A stretch of DNA of 64,000 nucleotides from Sulfurimonas xiamenensis (GCF_009258045.1 NZ_CP041166.1:992001-1056000); one strand, 5' to 3'; numbered from the stretch's first letter, positions 38,833-48,899 are shown. Made by a program: numbers and translations. The notes: generated from the letters alone by a model not told the origin.

Positions 38833-40824
38833 GTGGAAAAAGAGAATTTAAAATCTCTCTCAAGCAAAATAGTTTTTTCAATCGCCCTTGCATCATTGTT
38901 TATCCTTTTAGGTTTTTTTACAGTTTTTGAAAAGATAAATAAAGAAGCTTTTTATCAAATCGAGGGAGAAAAAGCGGAAATAATTGCAAAAACTATAGAG
39001 CCGCTTATTGGGATGAATATCTATCTTGATATGAAAGAGAATGTCGAACAAATCACACGCCAACTTTTAGAAAATCCAAATATATTAGCCATAAAAATTC
39101 TAGCAAACAATGAAATAATCAGTGAAATGAAGTCTAATGCATATCAAAATAATTTAGATGACTCATTTATAGTTACAAAGAGTATTTTGCAGCCTAACTC
39201 TTATAAAGAAGTAGGTCGTCTTACACTTACCTATTCCAATAAAGAGTATAAAGAGTTAGTAGGTGAATTTACAGATATTTTACTTAAACTGCTTTTAGTT
39301 TTAACTTTGCTCTTTATCTTATTTGGTATATATATAAAGCGTCTTCTCTCTCCGCTTCGAAAAATTTCTAGATCATTAAAAAATTATTCTCCAAATAAAA
39401 ATATTAAATTCCCTTATGCATCGCAAAAAAATGAAATTGGATTAATCTCAAACGCTCTCAATGAGATGCAAGAAAAAATTTGCGAATATTCAAAAAAGCA
39501 AGAAAACATTAACAATTATCTTGAAGAACAAGTAGAAGAAAAAACAAAAGAGCTTCGTAAACAGCTCTATACAGATACTTTGACAGGATTACCAAATAGA
39601 TTTAGTCTTGTTAATTGTCTAGCTAGTATAAAAGATGGTGCACTGATTGTTTTAAATATAGATGATTTTAAAGAGATAAATGATTTTTATGGGCATGCGG
39701 CAGGTGATGGCATATTAAAAAAACTCTCAAATAGACTTAAAAATATATTTAAAGAAAATGAAACTGTTCAATTAAAATATCTATCCAGTGATGAATTTGC
39801 TCTTCTGTTTACACAAAAGCCTCAATTAAAAAATTTTATACAAACTATTGAAAAATTAATTTTTGCTATAGAAAAAATGATTTTTTTATATCAAGAAAAT
39901 GAGATTAATATTAGAGTAACCATAGGTGCAACCTATGAGATAGACAGAGCACTCGAAAAAGCTGATATAGCTCTAAAATCCGCAAGAAAACAACAAAAAT
40001 CTTTTTTACTATATGACAAAAAATTAAATATAGAAAAACAGTATAAAAATAATATGGAATGGGTGAAAAAACTTAATAAAGCACTTGAACAAGATAAAAT
40101 AGTTCCATACTTTCAACCTATTTTTGACAATACTACAAACAAAATCTCCAGCTATGAGTGTTTAATTCGTTTAATTAATAGTGACAATACACCTATTACC
40201 CCAGATATATTTTTAACAATTGCTAAAAAAAGCAGACTTTATAAAACACTAACTAAAATTATGATTGAAAAAAGCTGTCAATATTTTGAACATATCGATT
40301 CGAATTTTTCAATTAATTTATCTGTAGAAGATATACTCAACAAAGAGATCGTTACTTATATAAAACAAAAGATAAAACAATACAAAGTTGCAGATAAAAT
40401 TATTTTTGAAATTTTAGAGTCAGAAGGCATAGAAAATTATGAAGAGATATCTATCTTTATAAATGATATGAAAAAACTTGGCTGCAAAATAGCTATAGAT
40501 GATTTTGGAAGCGGATACTCAAATTTTGAATATCTCCTCAAACTAAATATCGATTATATCAAGATTGACGGCACGCTGATAAAAAATCTTGATAAAGATA
40601 TCAATGCCCAAATGATTGTTGGAATAATCGTAGAGTTTGCAAAAAGATTAAACATTGTTACCATAGCAGAATATGTCCACAGCAGAGAAGTTTTTGAAAA
40701 AGCCAAAGAGCTTAATATAGATCGTATTCAAGGGTTTTTTATAGCCAAACCACAACCAACTATCTCTTCTATCAAAGATAACGCACTATCTCTGATAGAG
40801 TCGGATGGGCAAAAATCATTTTAA
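38833..40824 (+). CDS. Membrane HAMP-GGDEF-EAL cyclic di-GMP protein
   Basis: 663 residues from a GTG with AAGGTGG upstream. Helix 1 is at 12-30, a periplasmic sensor at 31-150, helix 2 at 155-172, HAMP near 173-225, GGDEF near 250-400 and EAL near 415-660. The GGDEF signature is changed to SSDEF, so cyclase activity is doubtful. The EAL domain keeps E in ECL, 'NLSVED', 'DDFGSGYSN', 'KIDG' and 'IAEYV', so it probably hydrolyses cyclic di-GMP. The layout resembles YfiN. Its end overlaps lpdA antisense by 53 bases. Confidence 0.85.
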   Translation: MEKENLKSLSSKIVFSIALASLFILLGFFTVFEKINKEAFYQIEGEKAEIIAKTIEPLIGMNIYLDMKENVEQITRQLLENPNILAIKILANNEIISEMKSNAYQNNLDDSFIVTKSILQPNSYKEVGRLTLTYSNKEYKELVGEFTDILLKLLLVLTLLFILFGIYIKRLLSPLRKISRSLKNYSPNKNIKFPYASQKNEIGLISNALNEMQEKICEYSKKQENINNYLEEQVEEKTKELRKQLYTDTLTGLPNRFSLVNCLASIKDGALIVLNIDDFKEINDFYGHAAGDGILKKLSNRLKNIFKENETVQLKYLSSDEFALLFTQKPQLKNFIQTIEKLIFAIEKMIFLYQENEINIRVTIGATYEIDRALEKADIALKSARKQQKSFLLYDKKLNIEKQYKNNMEWVKKLNKALEQDKIVPYFQPIFDNTTNKISSYECLIRLINSDNTPITPDIFLTIAKKSRLYKTLTKIMIEKSCQYFEHIDSNFSINLSVEDILNKEIVTYIKQKIKQYKVADKIIFEILESEGIENYEEISIFINDMKKLGCKIAIDDFGSGYSNFEYLLKLNIDYIKIDGTLIKNLDKDINAQMIVGIIVEFAKRLNIVTIAEYVHSREVFEKAKELNIDRIQGFFIAKPQPTISSIKDNALSLIESDGQKSF

Positions 40825-42121
40825 CAAACTCATTGTGTGGAATCTTTTTTTCTATCGCTATAATAAACTCATGAATAATCTCTGTCGCTTCTGCACCGAT
40901 GATGGAAGCCCCGAGTATCTCACCGTTTTGTGAAGAGCTAATAATTTTTACAAATCCGGAGTCGTCTCCTGATATTTTTGCTTTTGCATTGGCTTTAAAG
41001 TAGGCTTTTTTAACCTCTACTTCAATTCCTTGCTCTTTTGCTTCTTGCTCATTTAAACCGCATGAGGCGATTTGCGGATCACAAAAGATGGTAAACGGAG
41101 TAACATGACTATTAGTCAAAGAGTCGCCCTTTACACTGTTTTGCGCGGCGATTCTCCCCTCAGTATAAGCAGTGTGAGCAAAACCCGGTGTGTTGATACA
41201 GTCACCTGCTGCATAGATATGTTTTTGTGTTGTTTGCAAAGCTTCATTTACCTCCACAAAACCTCTCTTATCACACTTGACCCCAGCCTTCTCAAGCTGC
41301 AGTTCTTTGCTGCAGGGTATCCGTCCGATGGCACAGAGCACAAGTTCAGAATTAAGCGTCTTTTCACCCTCAGGTGTTGCGACAAGAAGCTTTGCTCCGC
41401 TTTCATCTACTTCAACATTTGAAATTTCAGCAGAGGTCAAAACCTTAATGGAGCGTTTTTTAAAAGCGCGCAAAAGAGCTTTTGAGATCTCCTCGTCCTC
41501 ACGCGCTAAAAGCCGTGATCCGCGAACTACCATCGTCACATCTACGCCAAAAGCACTAAAAAATGTTGCAAATTCGCACCCTATTGCCCCTCCTCCGACA
41601 ATTATTATCGATGAAGGCATAGTCTGGAGATTAAAAACATCGCTGCTTGAGATAATACACTTGCCATCAAACGGAAGTTTTGGAACCTGCAGAACTTGCG
41701 AGCCTGTAGCTATTATGCACTTTTTAAACGCTACTGTTTCTCCTGAGAGTTCAATATGATTGCTATCTTTAAAGAGTGCTGTACCGTAGAGTATCTCGAC
41801 TTTGGCTTGGTCAAGCATCCACAACACACCGCTGCGAAGTTCATCTTTAAGAGCTATAGTTTTTTGGACAAGCTGTTTTAAATCCAAACCTTTCTCTTCT
41901 AAAGCCAAACCACAACTTTTAAAATATGGGATTTTGGATGTAAATGAGGAACTCTGCAGATAGTTTTTTGTCGGGATACACCCCTCATTTAGACATACTC
42001 CGCCTATTTTTTCTTTGCTCTGCTCTATTAAAAGCGTATTAACCCCGCTCTTTGCCAAATAAAGTGCGGCTTCATACCCCGCAGGACCTGCTCCAATAAT
42101 TACGGTATCTATCTCTTTCAT
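40772..42121 (-). CDS. lpdA: Dihydrolipoyl dehydrogenase (E3)
   Basis: 449 residues. FAD-binding GAGPAGYEAAL lies at 10-20, the redox disulfide is Cys43-Cys48 (GGVCLNEGCIPTK), the NAD site is 'IIVGGGAIGCEFA' near 173, and the catalytic His-Glu pair is in 'AHPTLSEIV' at the C-terminus. It reoxidises dihydrolipoyl groups of E2. Last gene of the dehydrogenase operon, overlapping lipA by 4 bases. Confidence 0.93.
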   Translation of the reverse strand: MKEIDTVIIGAGPAGYEAALYLAKSGVNTLLIEQSKEKIGGVCLNEGCIPTKNYLQSSSFTSKIPYFKSCGLALEEKGLDLKQLVQKTIALKDELRSGVLWMLDQAKVEILYGTALFKDSNHIELSGETVAFKKCIIATGSQVLQVPKLPFDGKCIISSSDVFNLQTMPSSIIIVGGGAIGCEFATFFSAFGVDVTMVVRGSRLLAREDEEISKALLRAFKKRSIKVLTSAEISNVEVDESGAKLLVATPEGEKTLNSELVLCAIGRIPCSKELQLEKAGVKCDKRGFVEVNEALQTTQKHIYAAGDCINTPGFAHTAYTEGRIAAQNSVKGDSLTNSHVTPFTIFCDPQIASCGLNEQEAKEQGIEVEVKKAYFKANAKAKISGDDSGFVKIISSSQNGEILGASIIGAEATEIIHEFIIAIEKKIPHNEFVKMIFAHPTLSEIVRYL

Positions 42122-42969
42122 CTTCTCTCCAGATATTCATGCGCCATATAGCTGCTGCGTGTATATGGCGAACTTTTTATATGCTTAAACCCCATCTCAA
42201 ACCCTTTTTTAGCAAAAAATTCAAACCTTTTGGGCTCTACATACTCCACTACACTTGTATGTTTAAGTGAGGGCGAGAGATACTGCCCAATACTTAGATA
42301 ACGGCATCCTACACCGAGCAAATCCTTCATAGCTTGAAGTACTTCTTCTTTCTTCTCTCCCAGACCTAGCATAATTGCACTTTTTGTAGCACATGTAGGA
42401 TTTGATGCAAGAAGCTTTTGCAGCACTCTTAATGAGCGATTATAATCGGCTCCTTTTCTTACATGGTATAGGCGGGGAACGGTCTCTAAATTATGCCCAA
42501 TAATTTCAGCTCCGCTCATTGCTATTTGCTTCAATGCAGAGTCATTTTCTTGCAGATCTGAGATTAAAAGTTCAACAACAATCGAACTATCCAAAGCTTT
42601 AATAGAGCATACTGTTTGACAAAAATGTTCAGCACCTCCGTCACTAAGATCATCTCTCGTTGGAGCAGTGATAACTACATGTTTTAGTCCAAGTTTTGAT
42701 ACAGCCTGAGCTATATTTTCAGGTTCAAGAGGATTGGGAGGCATTGGTTTTGCTCTACTGACGGCACAAAAGCTGCATGCACGAGTGCAGTGTACTCCAA
42801 GTATCATAAATGTTGCTACTCTCTGCCCAAAACACTCACTGATATTAGGACACATTGCTTCTTGGCAAATTGTATGAATATCTCCTTCACCAAGCAAAGT
42901 TATCATCTCTTTATGGGCGCTTGGAGTAATCTTTTTACGAAGCCACTCGGGCTTAGGAGCTCTTGGCAT
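42118..42969 (-). CDS. lipA: Lipoyl synthase
   Basis: 283 residues from an ATG at 42969 with AAAAGGTGGA upstream. An extension to 43038 is read inside the upstream gene and is not used. The auxiliary [4Fe-4S] cluster motif is 'CQEAMCPNISECFG' near 36-49, and the radical-SAM motif is CTRACSFC near 62-69. It inserts two sulfurs into an octanoyl-lysine on E2. It is flanked by the octanoyltransferase and E3 genes. Confidence 0.93.
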   Translation of the reverse strand: MPRAPKPEWLRKKITPSAHKEMITLLGEGDIHTICQEAMCPNISECFGQRVATFMILGVHCTRACSFCAVSRAKPMPPNPLEPENIAQAVSKLGLKHVVITAPTRDDLSDGGAEHFCQTVCSIKALDSSIVVELLISDLQENDSALKQIAMSGAEIIGHNLETVPRLYHVRKGADYNRSLRVLQKLLASNPTCATKSAIMLGLGEKKEEVLQAMKDLLGVGCRYLSIGQYLSPSLKHTSVVEYVEPKRFEFFAKKGFEMGFKHIKSSPYTRSSYMAHEYLERR

Positions 42970-43741
42970 AAATATTCCACCTTTTTTGTGTGTATTTATT
43001 TTGCATAAGTTCTTTAACACTCTGCTTTTCACTCGCACTAAGAGTATCTATCTCAATCTCTGCCTCATATGTTTCACAAAATGTTTCAACTGCTGTCTTT
43101 GAGAGCATTTTATATGCTGCAAAAACTCCAAGCTTTTGGAGTGTTGCCGCATCTTTTAGTCCAGATTCTTGCAAAAACAGGGATTCAAATAGTGTTTCAT
43201 TCAGACTTATCGGTATACTTCCATGCTGAAACATAGTGCTGCGAGTATAGCGCTGAGCATTACCTCCCATTTTTTTACCATCTATTATAATATCATAAGG
43301 TTCACGACCAGCCAAACAAATATTTGAGTGCCCACTTTGCAACCCAATTTTGCATGCAAACTCTGCATTTAACCCAAATTTTTTATATAAATTAATCAAA
43401 AAAGAACAAAGATAAAAATAATTCTCTTTCACACTTTTATCCTTTAAAAAATTATGCGCAAATATAAGCGAATAGGAGAGATCGTTATCATGAACCAAAA
43501 TACCGCCGCCGCTTAAACGGCGAACACAGGCAATTTTATTTTTTTCTAGTTTCTCTAAATCAACACTTTGCTCAATTTTAGAAAACCGTCCTGCACTTAA
43601 AGCTTTATTCCATCCATAAAAACGAAGAGTCGGGAAATCACTCTCTTTGTGATTTTTCAGCAATACTTCATCCACTGCCATATTCCACTCTGCACTCCCT
43701 ACTCCGGTATCAATAAATCTCCAGCGTCTATTTTTTAGCAT
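42953..43741 (-). CDS. lipM: LipM-like octanoyl-ACP:protein octanoyltransferase
   Basis: 262 residues of the LplA/LipB/LipM fold. 'WRFIDTGVGSAEWNMAVDE' at the N-terminus resembles the opening of LipM of Bacillus. Cys142 in 'SNICLAGREPYD' is in the position of the LipM catalytic Cys, and Lys157 in 'DGKKMGGNAQ' corresponds to the conserved Lys. 'RRLSGGGILVHD' is the lipoate site. It may be annotated as LplA elsewhere, but the Cys and adjacent ACP gene favour acyl transfer from ACP. Confidence 0.78.
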   Translation of the reverse strand: MLKNRRWRFIDTGVGSAEWNMAVDEVLLKNHKESDFPTLRFYGWNKALSAGRFSKIEQSVDLEKLEKNKIACVRRLSGGGILVHDNDLSYSLIFAHNFLKDKSVKENYFYLCSFLINLYKKFGLNAEFACKIGLQSGHSNICLAGREPYDIIIDGKKMGGNAQRYTRSTMFQHGSIPISLNETLFESLFLQESGLKDAATLQKLGVFAAYKMLSKTAVETFCETYEAEIEIDTLSASEKQSVKELMQNKYTQKRWNIYAKSS

Positions 43742-43754
43742 TACTTGTTAATCT

Positions 43755-43997
43755 TTAGAGCTGTTTGAGAAAATGCTCTGCCATATTATTTAATGTATCC
43801 ACTTTTGAATAGTCAGCTTCAGGTACTTCAATTCCCAGCTTCTCATTAAGAGCAGTAAGTATCTTTAAAAAATCAAATGAATCAATCTCTAATGAGCGCT
43901 GAATATTTTTATTCTCATCGATATCATCTTCTGAAATTTCGGGAGCAATCTCTAAAATCTGCTCGATTATAATTTTTTTTATCTCATCCATGTTCAT
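43755..43997 (-). CDS. Acyl carrier protein (operon-specific)
   Basis: 80 residues, acidic four-helix carrier with the phosphopantetheine Ser40 in 'EIDSFDFLKI'. The usual fatty acid ACP carries DSLD/DSLDTVE, so DSFDF marks a divergent, probably specialised copy. It lies between the E2 gene (4-base overlap) and the LipM gene, 13 bases apart. It presumably supplies the octanoyl group for lipoylation. Confidence 0.85.
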   Translation of the reverse strand: MNMDEIKKIIIEQILEIAPEISEDDIDENKNIQRSLEIDSFDFLKILTALNEKLGIEVPEADYSKVDTLNNMAEHFLKQL

Positions 43998-45139
43998 AGT
44001 AACTCCTGTGGTATTTGTAAAATCTGATTTAGTTTATCAAGAAATTTTCCTCCGATACGCCCATCGGTAGCGCGATGGTCTCCCGCAATCGTTGCTTGCA
44101 ATACCTTGCGGACACTAAGCGTATCACCCTCTGCCCATGGAGCATTCATAATGCGTCCAAATCCCACAAGTGCAACCTGCGGAGGATAAATAACTCCAAA
44201 AACACTCTCTGCTCCCAAATCACCGAGATTTGTTATTGTAATAGTCTGCTCCGTAATTTCACTGTTTCTTAGTTTGCCAGAGCGTGTACGCTCAATTAGA
44301 TTGCTTAATGATTTCATCGTGCCATCAAGATTGAGCTCGTGCGCATTTAAAATTGCAGGGGTTATCAATCCCTCTTTGCGAAGCGCTATTGCAATGCCGG
44401 GATTTATCTCTTTGCTAATCTCCAAAGCGTCATTCCTCCAAAAACCGTTAAGCTGAGGCACCTCTTTTAACGCATAAACAACGGCTTGAATTAAAAGAGC
44501 CGCAGGAAGAATGCGCTCTTGAATTGCTCTGTTTCTGTTAACTTCTTCAAGCCACTTTAAAGCAGGCGACATATTGATAGAGCTGCTAAGATAGTAGTGT
44601 GGTATCTGAGCATTTGAGAGGCTCATGGCTTTTGCAATAGCTTGCCTCATCCCGCTAGCAGGATGTTCACTTTTTTTAGGCACTGTTTCGGACTCTATAT
44701 CTCTTAAATGAATCTCTTTTTTATCACCCTGCACTTCAGAGAGTTCAACTCCAAGCTCTTTGGCTTTTTTACGCGCAGCGGGAGAGATTTTTATCCTCTG
44801 CTTGAATACTTTTTCATCTGTTTTTTTCTCTTCTGGTTCTAAAACTTTCTGAGGAGATTCGTCGATTTTGAACTCCTGAGACTCTTTTTCTTCAACCTCT
44901 TGCTCTTTACTTCGAATAACAGCTAAAGGCGTTCCGACGGCACAATCCGTCTCCTCTTTGACAAGAAGTTTTTCGATAACGCCATCTTCAAAAACTTCAA
45001 TCTCTATGACTCCTTTGCTTGTTTCTACTTCTGCAATAATATCTCCTTTGGAGACACTCTCGCCCTCTTTAACCTTCCACTCCATTAGTACTGCCGACTC
45101 CATGTCGGCACCTAAACTCGGCATAACAAATGTACTCAT
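43994..45139 (-). CDS. 2-oxo acid dehydrogenase E2 (dihydrolipoamide acyltransferase)
   Basis: 381 residues. One lipoyl domain is at 1-75, with the lipoyl Lys42 in '[12 protein letters not shown]'. A peripheral subunit-binding domain lies at about 117-150 ([14 protein letters not shown]). The acyltransferase core follows, with the catalytic His in '[15 protein letters not shown]'. Substrate is pyruvate or acetoin. Both are consistent with the AcoABC/Pdh family. Overlaps E1 beta by 4 bases. Confidence 0.9.
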   Translation of the reverse strand: MSTFVMPSLGADMESAVLMEWKVKEGESVSKGDIIAEVETSKGVIEIEVFEDGVIEKLLVKEETDCAVGTPLAVIRSKEQEVEEKESQEFKIDESPQKVLEPEEKKTDEKVFKQRIKISPAARKKAKELGVELSEVQGDKKEIHLRDIESETVPKKSEHPASGMRQAIAKAMSLSNAQIPHYYLSSSINMSPALKWLEEVNRNRAIQERILPAALLIQAVVYALKEVPQLNGFWRNDALEISKEINPGIAIALRKEGLITPAILNAHELNLDGTMKSLSNLIERTRSGKLRNSEITEQTITITNLGDLGAESVFGVIYPPQVALVGFGRIMNAPWAEGDTLSVRKVLQATIAGDHRATDGRIGGKFLDKLNQILQIPQELL

Positions 45140-46119
45140 AACTCCTCCATCACTTTTCGCGCCGCTGCGACAATCTTCTCGCTCTGCGGCATTGCAGCTT
45201 GTTCAAGATGATTTGCATATGGAAATGGAACCTCCTCTGAACATACGCGAGCCATCGGAGCATCCAGCTCATAAAAAGCCTGCTCATTTATTCGCGCCAT
45301 GATTTCAGCAGAGATACTGCCCGATTTCCACCCCTCATCCACTATGAGAACTCTATGTGTTTTTTTAACTGAATTTATAATCGTCTCATCATCAAGTGGA
45401 CGCAAAGAGCGCAAATCTATAACCTCTGCATCTATATCTTCTTTTGATAGCACTTCTGCCGCTTCAAGCGCTTTAAATAGGCTTATACCGTATGTAATAA
45501 TGCTTATATCTTTGCCTTGTCGATGTGTAAAAGCTTTTCCTATCTCTAATGCTTTTACCTCTGCATCAAATTCCCCCTTCATATTATACAAAAGAGAATT
45601 TTCAAAAATTAACACCGGATCAGGATCATCAAGCGCCAAACCTATCATATCGTACGCGTCCTGCACTGTTGCAGGAGTTAAAACTTTAAGTCCCGGAATA
45701 TGCGCGTACCATCCTTCCAGTGAATGAGAGTGCTGAGCCGCGAGCTGTTTTCCACCACCTGTCGACATACGAATAACAAGAGGAACATTGAACTGTCCGC
45801 CCGACATATGAAGCAGGGTTGCAGCATTATTCATAATCTGATCAAGAGCCAAAAGACTAAAATTTACCGTCATAATCTCTACAATAGGTCGCATGCCTCC
45901 GAGTGCAGCACCGATTCCGGCTCCCGTAAAAGCAGATTCACAAAGAGGCGTGTCTATAATTCGCTCGGCTCCAAACTCTTCTAAAAGACCTTTGCTAACA
46001 GCAAAGCTGCCTCCATACCTGCCGACATCTTCTCCCATTAAAAAAACTCTCTTATCTTTTTTCATTGCTTTATGCATTGCAGCTCTTAAAGCTTCGCGAT
46101 ATGTAGTCATTTCACTCAT
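45136..46119 (-). CDS. 2-oxo acid dehydrogenase E1 beta subunit
   Basis: 327 residues of the transketolase central and C-terminal domains. '[18 protein letters not shown]' near 27-44 and '[19 protein letters not shown]' near 57-75 are typical PdhB/AcoB signatures. It forms an alpha2beta2 heterotetramer with E1 alpha and uses thiamine diphosphate. Overlaps E1 alpha by 4 bases. Confidence 0.92.
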   Translation of the reverse strand: MSEMTTYREALRAAMHKAMKKDKRVFLMGEDVGRYGGSFAVSKGLLEEFGAERIIDTPLCESAFTGAGIGAALGGMRPIVEIMTVNFSLLALDQIMNNAATLLHMSGGQFNVPLVIRMSTGGGKQLAAQHSHSLEGWYAHIPGLKVLTPATVQDAYDMIGLALDDPDPVLIFENSLLYNMKGEFDAEVKALEIGKAFTHRQGKDISIITYGISLFKALEAAEVLSKEDIDAEVIDLRSLRPLDDETIINSVKKTHRVLIVDEGWKSGSISAEIMARINEQAFYELDAPMARVCSEEVPFPYANHLEQAAMPQSEKIVAAARKVMEEL

Positions 46120-47090
46120 TGTTCTGCCTCCATTGAGTAAACAAATTTTTCTAAATCTTCAATAGGCTCTAATGTGCCGTTTTGGGCAAATTCAACCGCT
46201 TCATTTATGATTGAAGAGACCTCTTTTTCAATATCTTTTATATCTATCTGCTCCAAAGCTTTCATCTTTTTAAGCTCATTTTGAAAATTGAGTATAGGAT
46301 CTTTTTTCTTCCACTCATTTACCTCTTTTTTATCGCGGTAGAGTTCGGCATCAAACATAGAGTGTCCGCGAAAACGGTATGTGAGACACTCCAGAAAAAC
46401 AGGAACACCCTCTTTTTTTATTTTTTTAACTGCATCTTTAGCCGCTTTTGCGACATCAAGTACATTCATGCCGTCGACTTGCAACGACTCAATCTTATAG
46501 CAAGAGGCTTTTTTTGCAAGATTCGTCTCAGATTCACTCATTTTAAGCTCTGTACCCATTCCGTAGAGATTGTTTTCACAAACAAAAAGTATCGGCAGAT
46601 TCCACAAAGCCGCCAAATTAAGAGATTCATGGAATTCCCCCTCAGCTACGGCACCATCGCCAAAAAAGCAAACACTCACACGATCCTCTTTTTTCATCTT
46701 ATCTGCAAGAGCCATACCTACTGCAAGAGGAAGTCCGCCGCCTACAATTGCGCTTCCGCCGTAAAAACGCGTTGCAGCGTCAAAAAGATGCATAGAACCG
46801 CCGCGTCCGCGAGAACAACCTTCAACTTTTCCAAGCATTTCAGCCATAATTGCATTTGGTGATACACCGCGCACCAAAGCATGCCCATGTTCACGATAAG
46901 TAGCAAATATATTATCATCAGGAGTAAGCGCATCCATAACACCGACTGCTACAGCTTCTTCGCCGATATAAAGATGTAAAAATCCACGAATTTTTTCACT
47001 ACTGTACAACTCTACACACTTCTCTTCAAATCTTCGTATTAAAAGCATCTGCGTATAGTATTTTTTATAAATTTGCATTTTATTTTCCAT
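46116..47090 (-). CDS. 2-oxo acid dehydrogenase E1 alpha subunit
   Basis: 324 residues. The thiamine diphosphate motif runs from '[15 protein letters not shown]' near 143-157 to '[10 protein letters not shown]' near 175. '[10 protein letters not shown]' near 95 is the AcoA/PdhA substrate-site pattern. It decarboxylates pyruvate or cleaves acetoin. It starts 4 bases after the acyl-CoA synthetase stop. Confidence 0.92.
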   Translation of the reverse strand: MENKMQIYKKYYTQMLLIRRFEEKCVELYSSEKIRGFLHLYIGEEAVAVGVMDALTPDDNIFATYREHGHALVRGVSPNAIMAEMLGKVEGCSRGRGGSMHLFDAATRFYGGSAIVGGGLPLAVGMALADKMKKEDRVSVCFFGDGAVAEGEFHESLNLAALWNLPILFVCENNLYGMGTELKMSESETNLAKKASCYKIESLQVDGMNVLDVAKAAKDAVKKIKKEGVPVFLECLTYRFRGHSMFDAELYRDKKEVNEWKKKDPILNFQNELKKMKALEQIDIKDIEKEVSSIINEAVEFAQNGTLEPIEDLEKFVYSMEAEQ

Positions 47091-47094
47091 AACT

Positions 47095-48846
47095 CTAATC
47101 CTCTAAAGTAGATGTATCACCCTCAGGCAAGCCCATTTCACGAGCTTTTAGTAACCGGCGCATTATTTTTCCGCTTCTTGTTTTTGGAAGATTTTGCTGA
47201 AACTCAATCTCTTTTGGCGCTACTGCCGCTCCAAGTTTTTTGCGCCCAAAACCTATTAGTTCTCGTTTTAACTCTTCGCTAGGCTCATACCCCGCTTTAA
47301 GCGACACAAAAGCCTTGACTATCTGCCCTATCATTGGGTCAGGTTTTCCGATAACTCCCGCTTCGGCAACGCTTGGATGCTCCATTAAAGCGCTTTCAAC
47401 CTCAAAAGGTCCAACCATGTGTCCAGAGGTTTTTATGATGTCATCAGAGCGCCCCACAAACCAAAAATAGCCCTTTTCATCCCTATATGCCAAGTCCCCA
47501 GAGAGGTACCATCCTCCGACAAAAGATTTCGCATAACGCTCCTCATTATGCAGATAAGAGCGAAACATAGAGGGCCAGCCCGGTTTTAGTGCCAACTCTC
47601 CCTCTTTGTTTGGCTCAGTAACTTCACTAGCTTCCCCTTTATCATCTACATGCACTATGGCTGCTTTGATTCCCGGAAGCGGACGCCCCATAGAGCCTGC
47701 ATAGATAGGCTCAGAGATATAGTTTGCAATCATTATTGCGCCCGTCTCTGTCTGCCACCAATTGTCATGGATGGGAAGTTTAAGTTTCTCTTTGCCCCAA
47801 ATAACAGCTTCTGGATTTAAAGGCTCGCCGACACTTTGAATCAATCTTAAAGCAGAGATGTCATACTCTTTTAATGGCTCCATATCAAGACGCATTAGGC
47901 GTCTTATGGCTGTTGGAGCAGTATACCAGACGCTTACTTTCTCATTTTGCAAAATTGAGTACCATCGTTTTGCATCAAATTCCCCTTCATCAACAACATT
48001 TGTCACACCATGAAGCCATGGAGTAATAATTCCGTATGAGGTTCCTGTAACCCATCCGGGGTCCGCTGTACACCAATAGATATCGTCTTTATGCAGGTCA
48101 AGTACATATTTACCGCTTATGTAGTGATTGTATATGGCTTTATGTACATGCACTACCCCTTTTGGCATTCCCGTAGTACCGCTTGTGAAGTGCAGAAGCG
48201 ACATATCTTCCGGATTAGTGTGTGCGATTTCGAACATATCATCAGCTTCATCCATCAAACGATTCCACGAACGCACCTGTTCGTTCTCATCTATATCTGC
48301 ATCTATTAATATGACTGTTTTAAGATCAGGAAGTTCTTTTAAGAGAGGAAGTACTTTCTTTTTAAAAAGTGTTTTTGTTGTAAGCAGTGCTTTTGCATCG
48401 CCTCTTTGAAGTCTTTGAAGTATGGGTTCTGGTCCAAACTGGGAAAAGAGAGGACACATAACGCTTTGGTTTTTAAGTATCCCTATAGAAGCGATATATA
48501 ACTCTGGAAGACGAGTTGAGAGTGTAAAAACACGATCGCCTTTTGCGATGCCCAAGCTTTTTAAAACATTGGCAAACTTTGCGCTTTGTTCTTTCATCTG
48601 TGCAAAAGTGAATTTACGCCTTTGCCCATCTTCTCCCAACCATATCAATGCACTTTTTTGAGCCAGCAAACCATTTGCATGACGGTCAATTGCTTCATGA
48701 GCAATATTTAATCCACCTGAAGGCAATCCTTCAAATTCTAAAGCAACTCTATCCCACTCAAAAAATTTATACTCTTTTTCATAATCTGTTAAATTAGGTG
48801 AAATTAAAAAATCTGTTTTATTTTTTTCAATTTTATGTTCTTTCAT
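47095..48846 (-). CDS. acsA: Acetate/acyl-CoA synthetase (AcsA-like)
   Basis: 583 residues from an ATG at 48846 with GGAGG seven bases before it. An upstream frame to 48927 lacks a site. ANL adenylating enzyme: P-loop '[14 protein letters not shown]' near 240, '[12 protein letters not shown]' near 383, and the C-terminal acetylatable Lys motif '[12 protein letters not shown]' near 560. It makes acetyl-CoA from acetate, or acts on a related acid. First gene of the dehydrogenase operon, which suggests joint control of acetyl-CoA entry. Confidence 0.88.
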   Translation of the reverse strand: MKEHKIEKNKTDFLISPNLTDYEKEYKFFEWDRVALEFEGLPSGGLNIAHEAIDRHANGLLAQKSALIWLGEDGQRRKFTFAQMKEQSAKFANVLKSLGIAKGDRVFTLSTRLPELYIASIGILKNQSVMCPLFSQFGPEPILQRLQRGDAKALLTTKTLFKKKVLPLLKELPDLKTVILIDADIDENEQVRSWNRLMDEADDMFEIAHTNPEDMSLLHFTSGTTGMPKGVVHVHKAIYNHYISGKYVLDLHKDDIYWCTADPGWVTGTSYGIITPWLHGVTNVVDEGEFDAKRWYSILQNEKVSVWYTAPTAIRRLMRLDMEPLKEYDISALRLIQSVGEPLNPEAVIWGKEKLKLPIHDNWWQTETGAIMIANYISEPIYAGSMGRPLPGIKAAIVHVDDKGEASEVTEPNKEGELALKPGWPSMFRSYLHNEERYAKSFVGGWYLSGDLAYRDEKGYFWFVGRSDDIIKTSGHMVGPFEVESALMEHPSVAEAGVIGKPDPMIGQIVKAFVSLKAGYEPSEELKRELIGFGRKKLGAAVAPKEIEFQQNLPKTRSGKIMRRLLKAREMGLPEGDTSTLED

Positions 48847-48899
48847 TTTATAGCCTCCGAAAAATAACTCTCTAATACTATTAACAATTTCACACTTTT

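Noticed and set aside
42953-43741. Plain lipoate-protein ligase LplA
   Set aside because: The Cys in the LipM position and the adjacent ACP gene point to an ACP-dependent octanoyltransferase instead.
46281-46862. 193-codon plus-strand frame opposite E1 alpha
   Set aside because: Antisense to a well-supported gene with clear motifs. Composition is that of a shadow frame.
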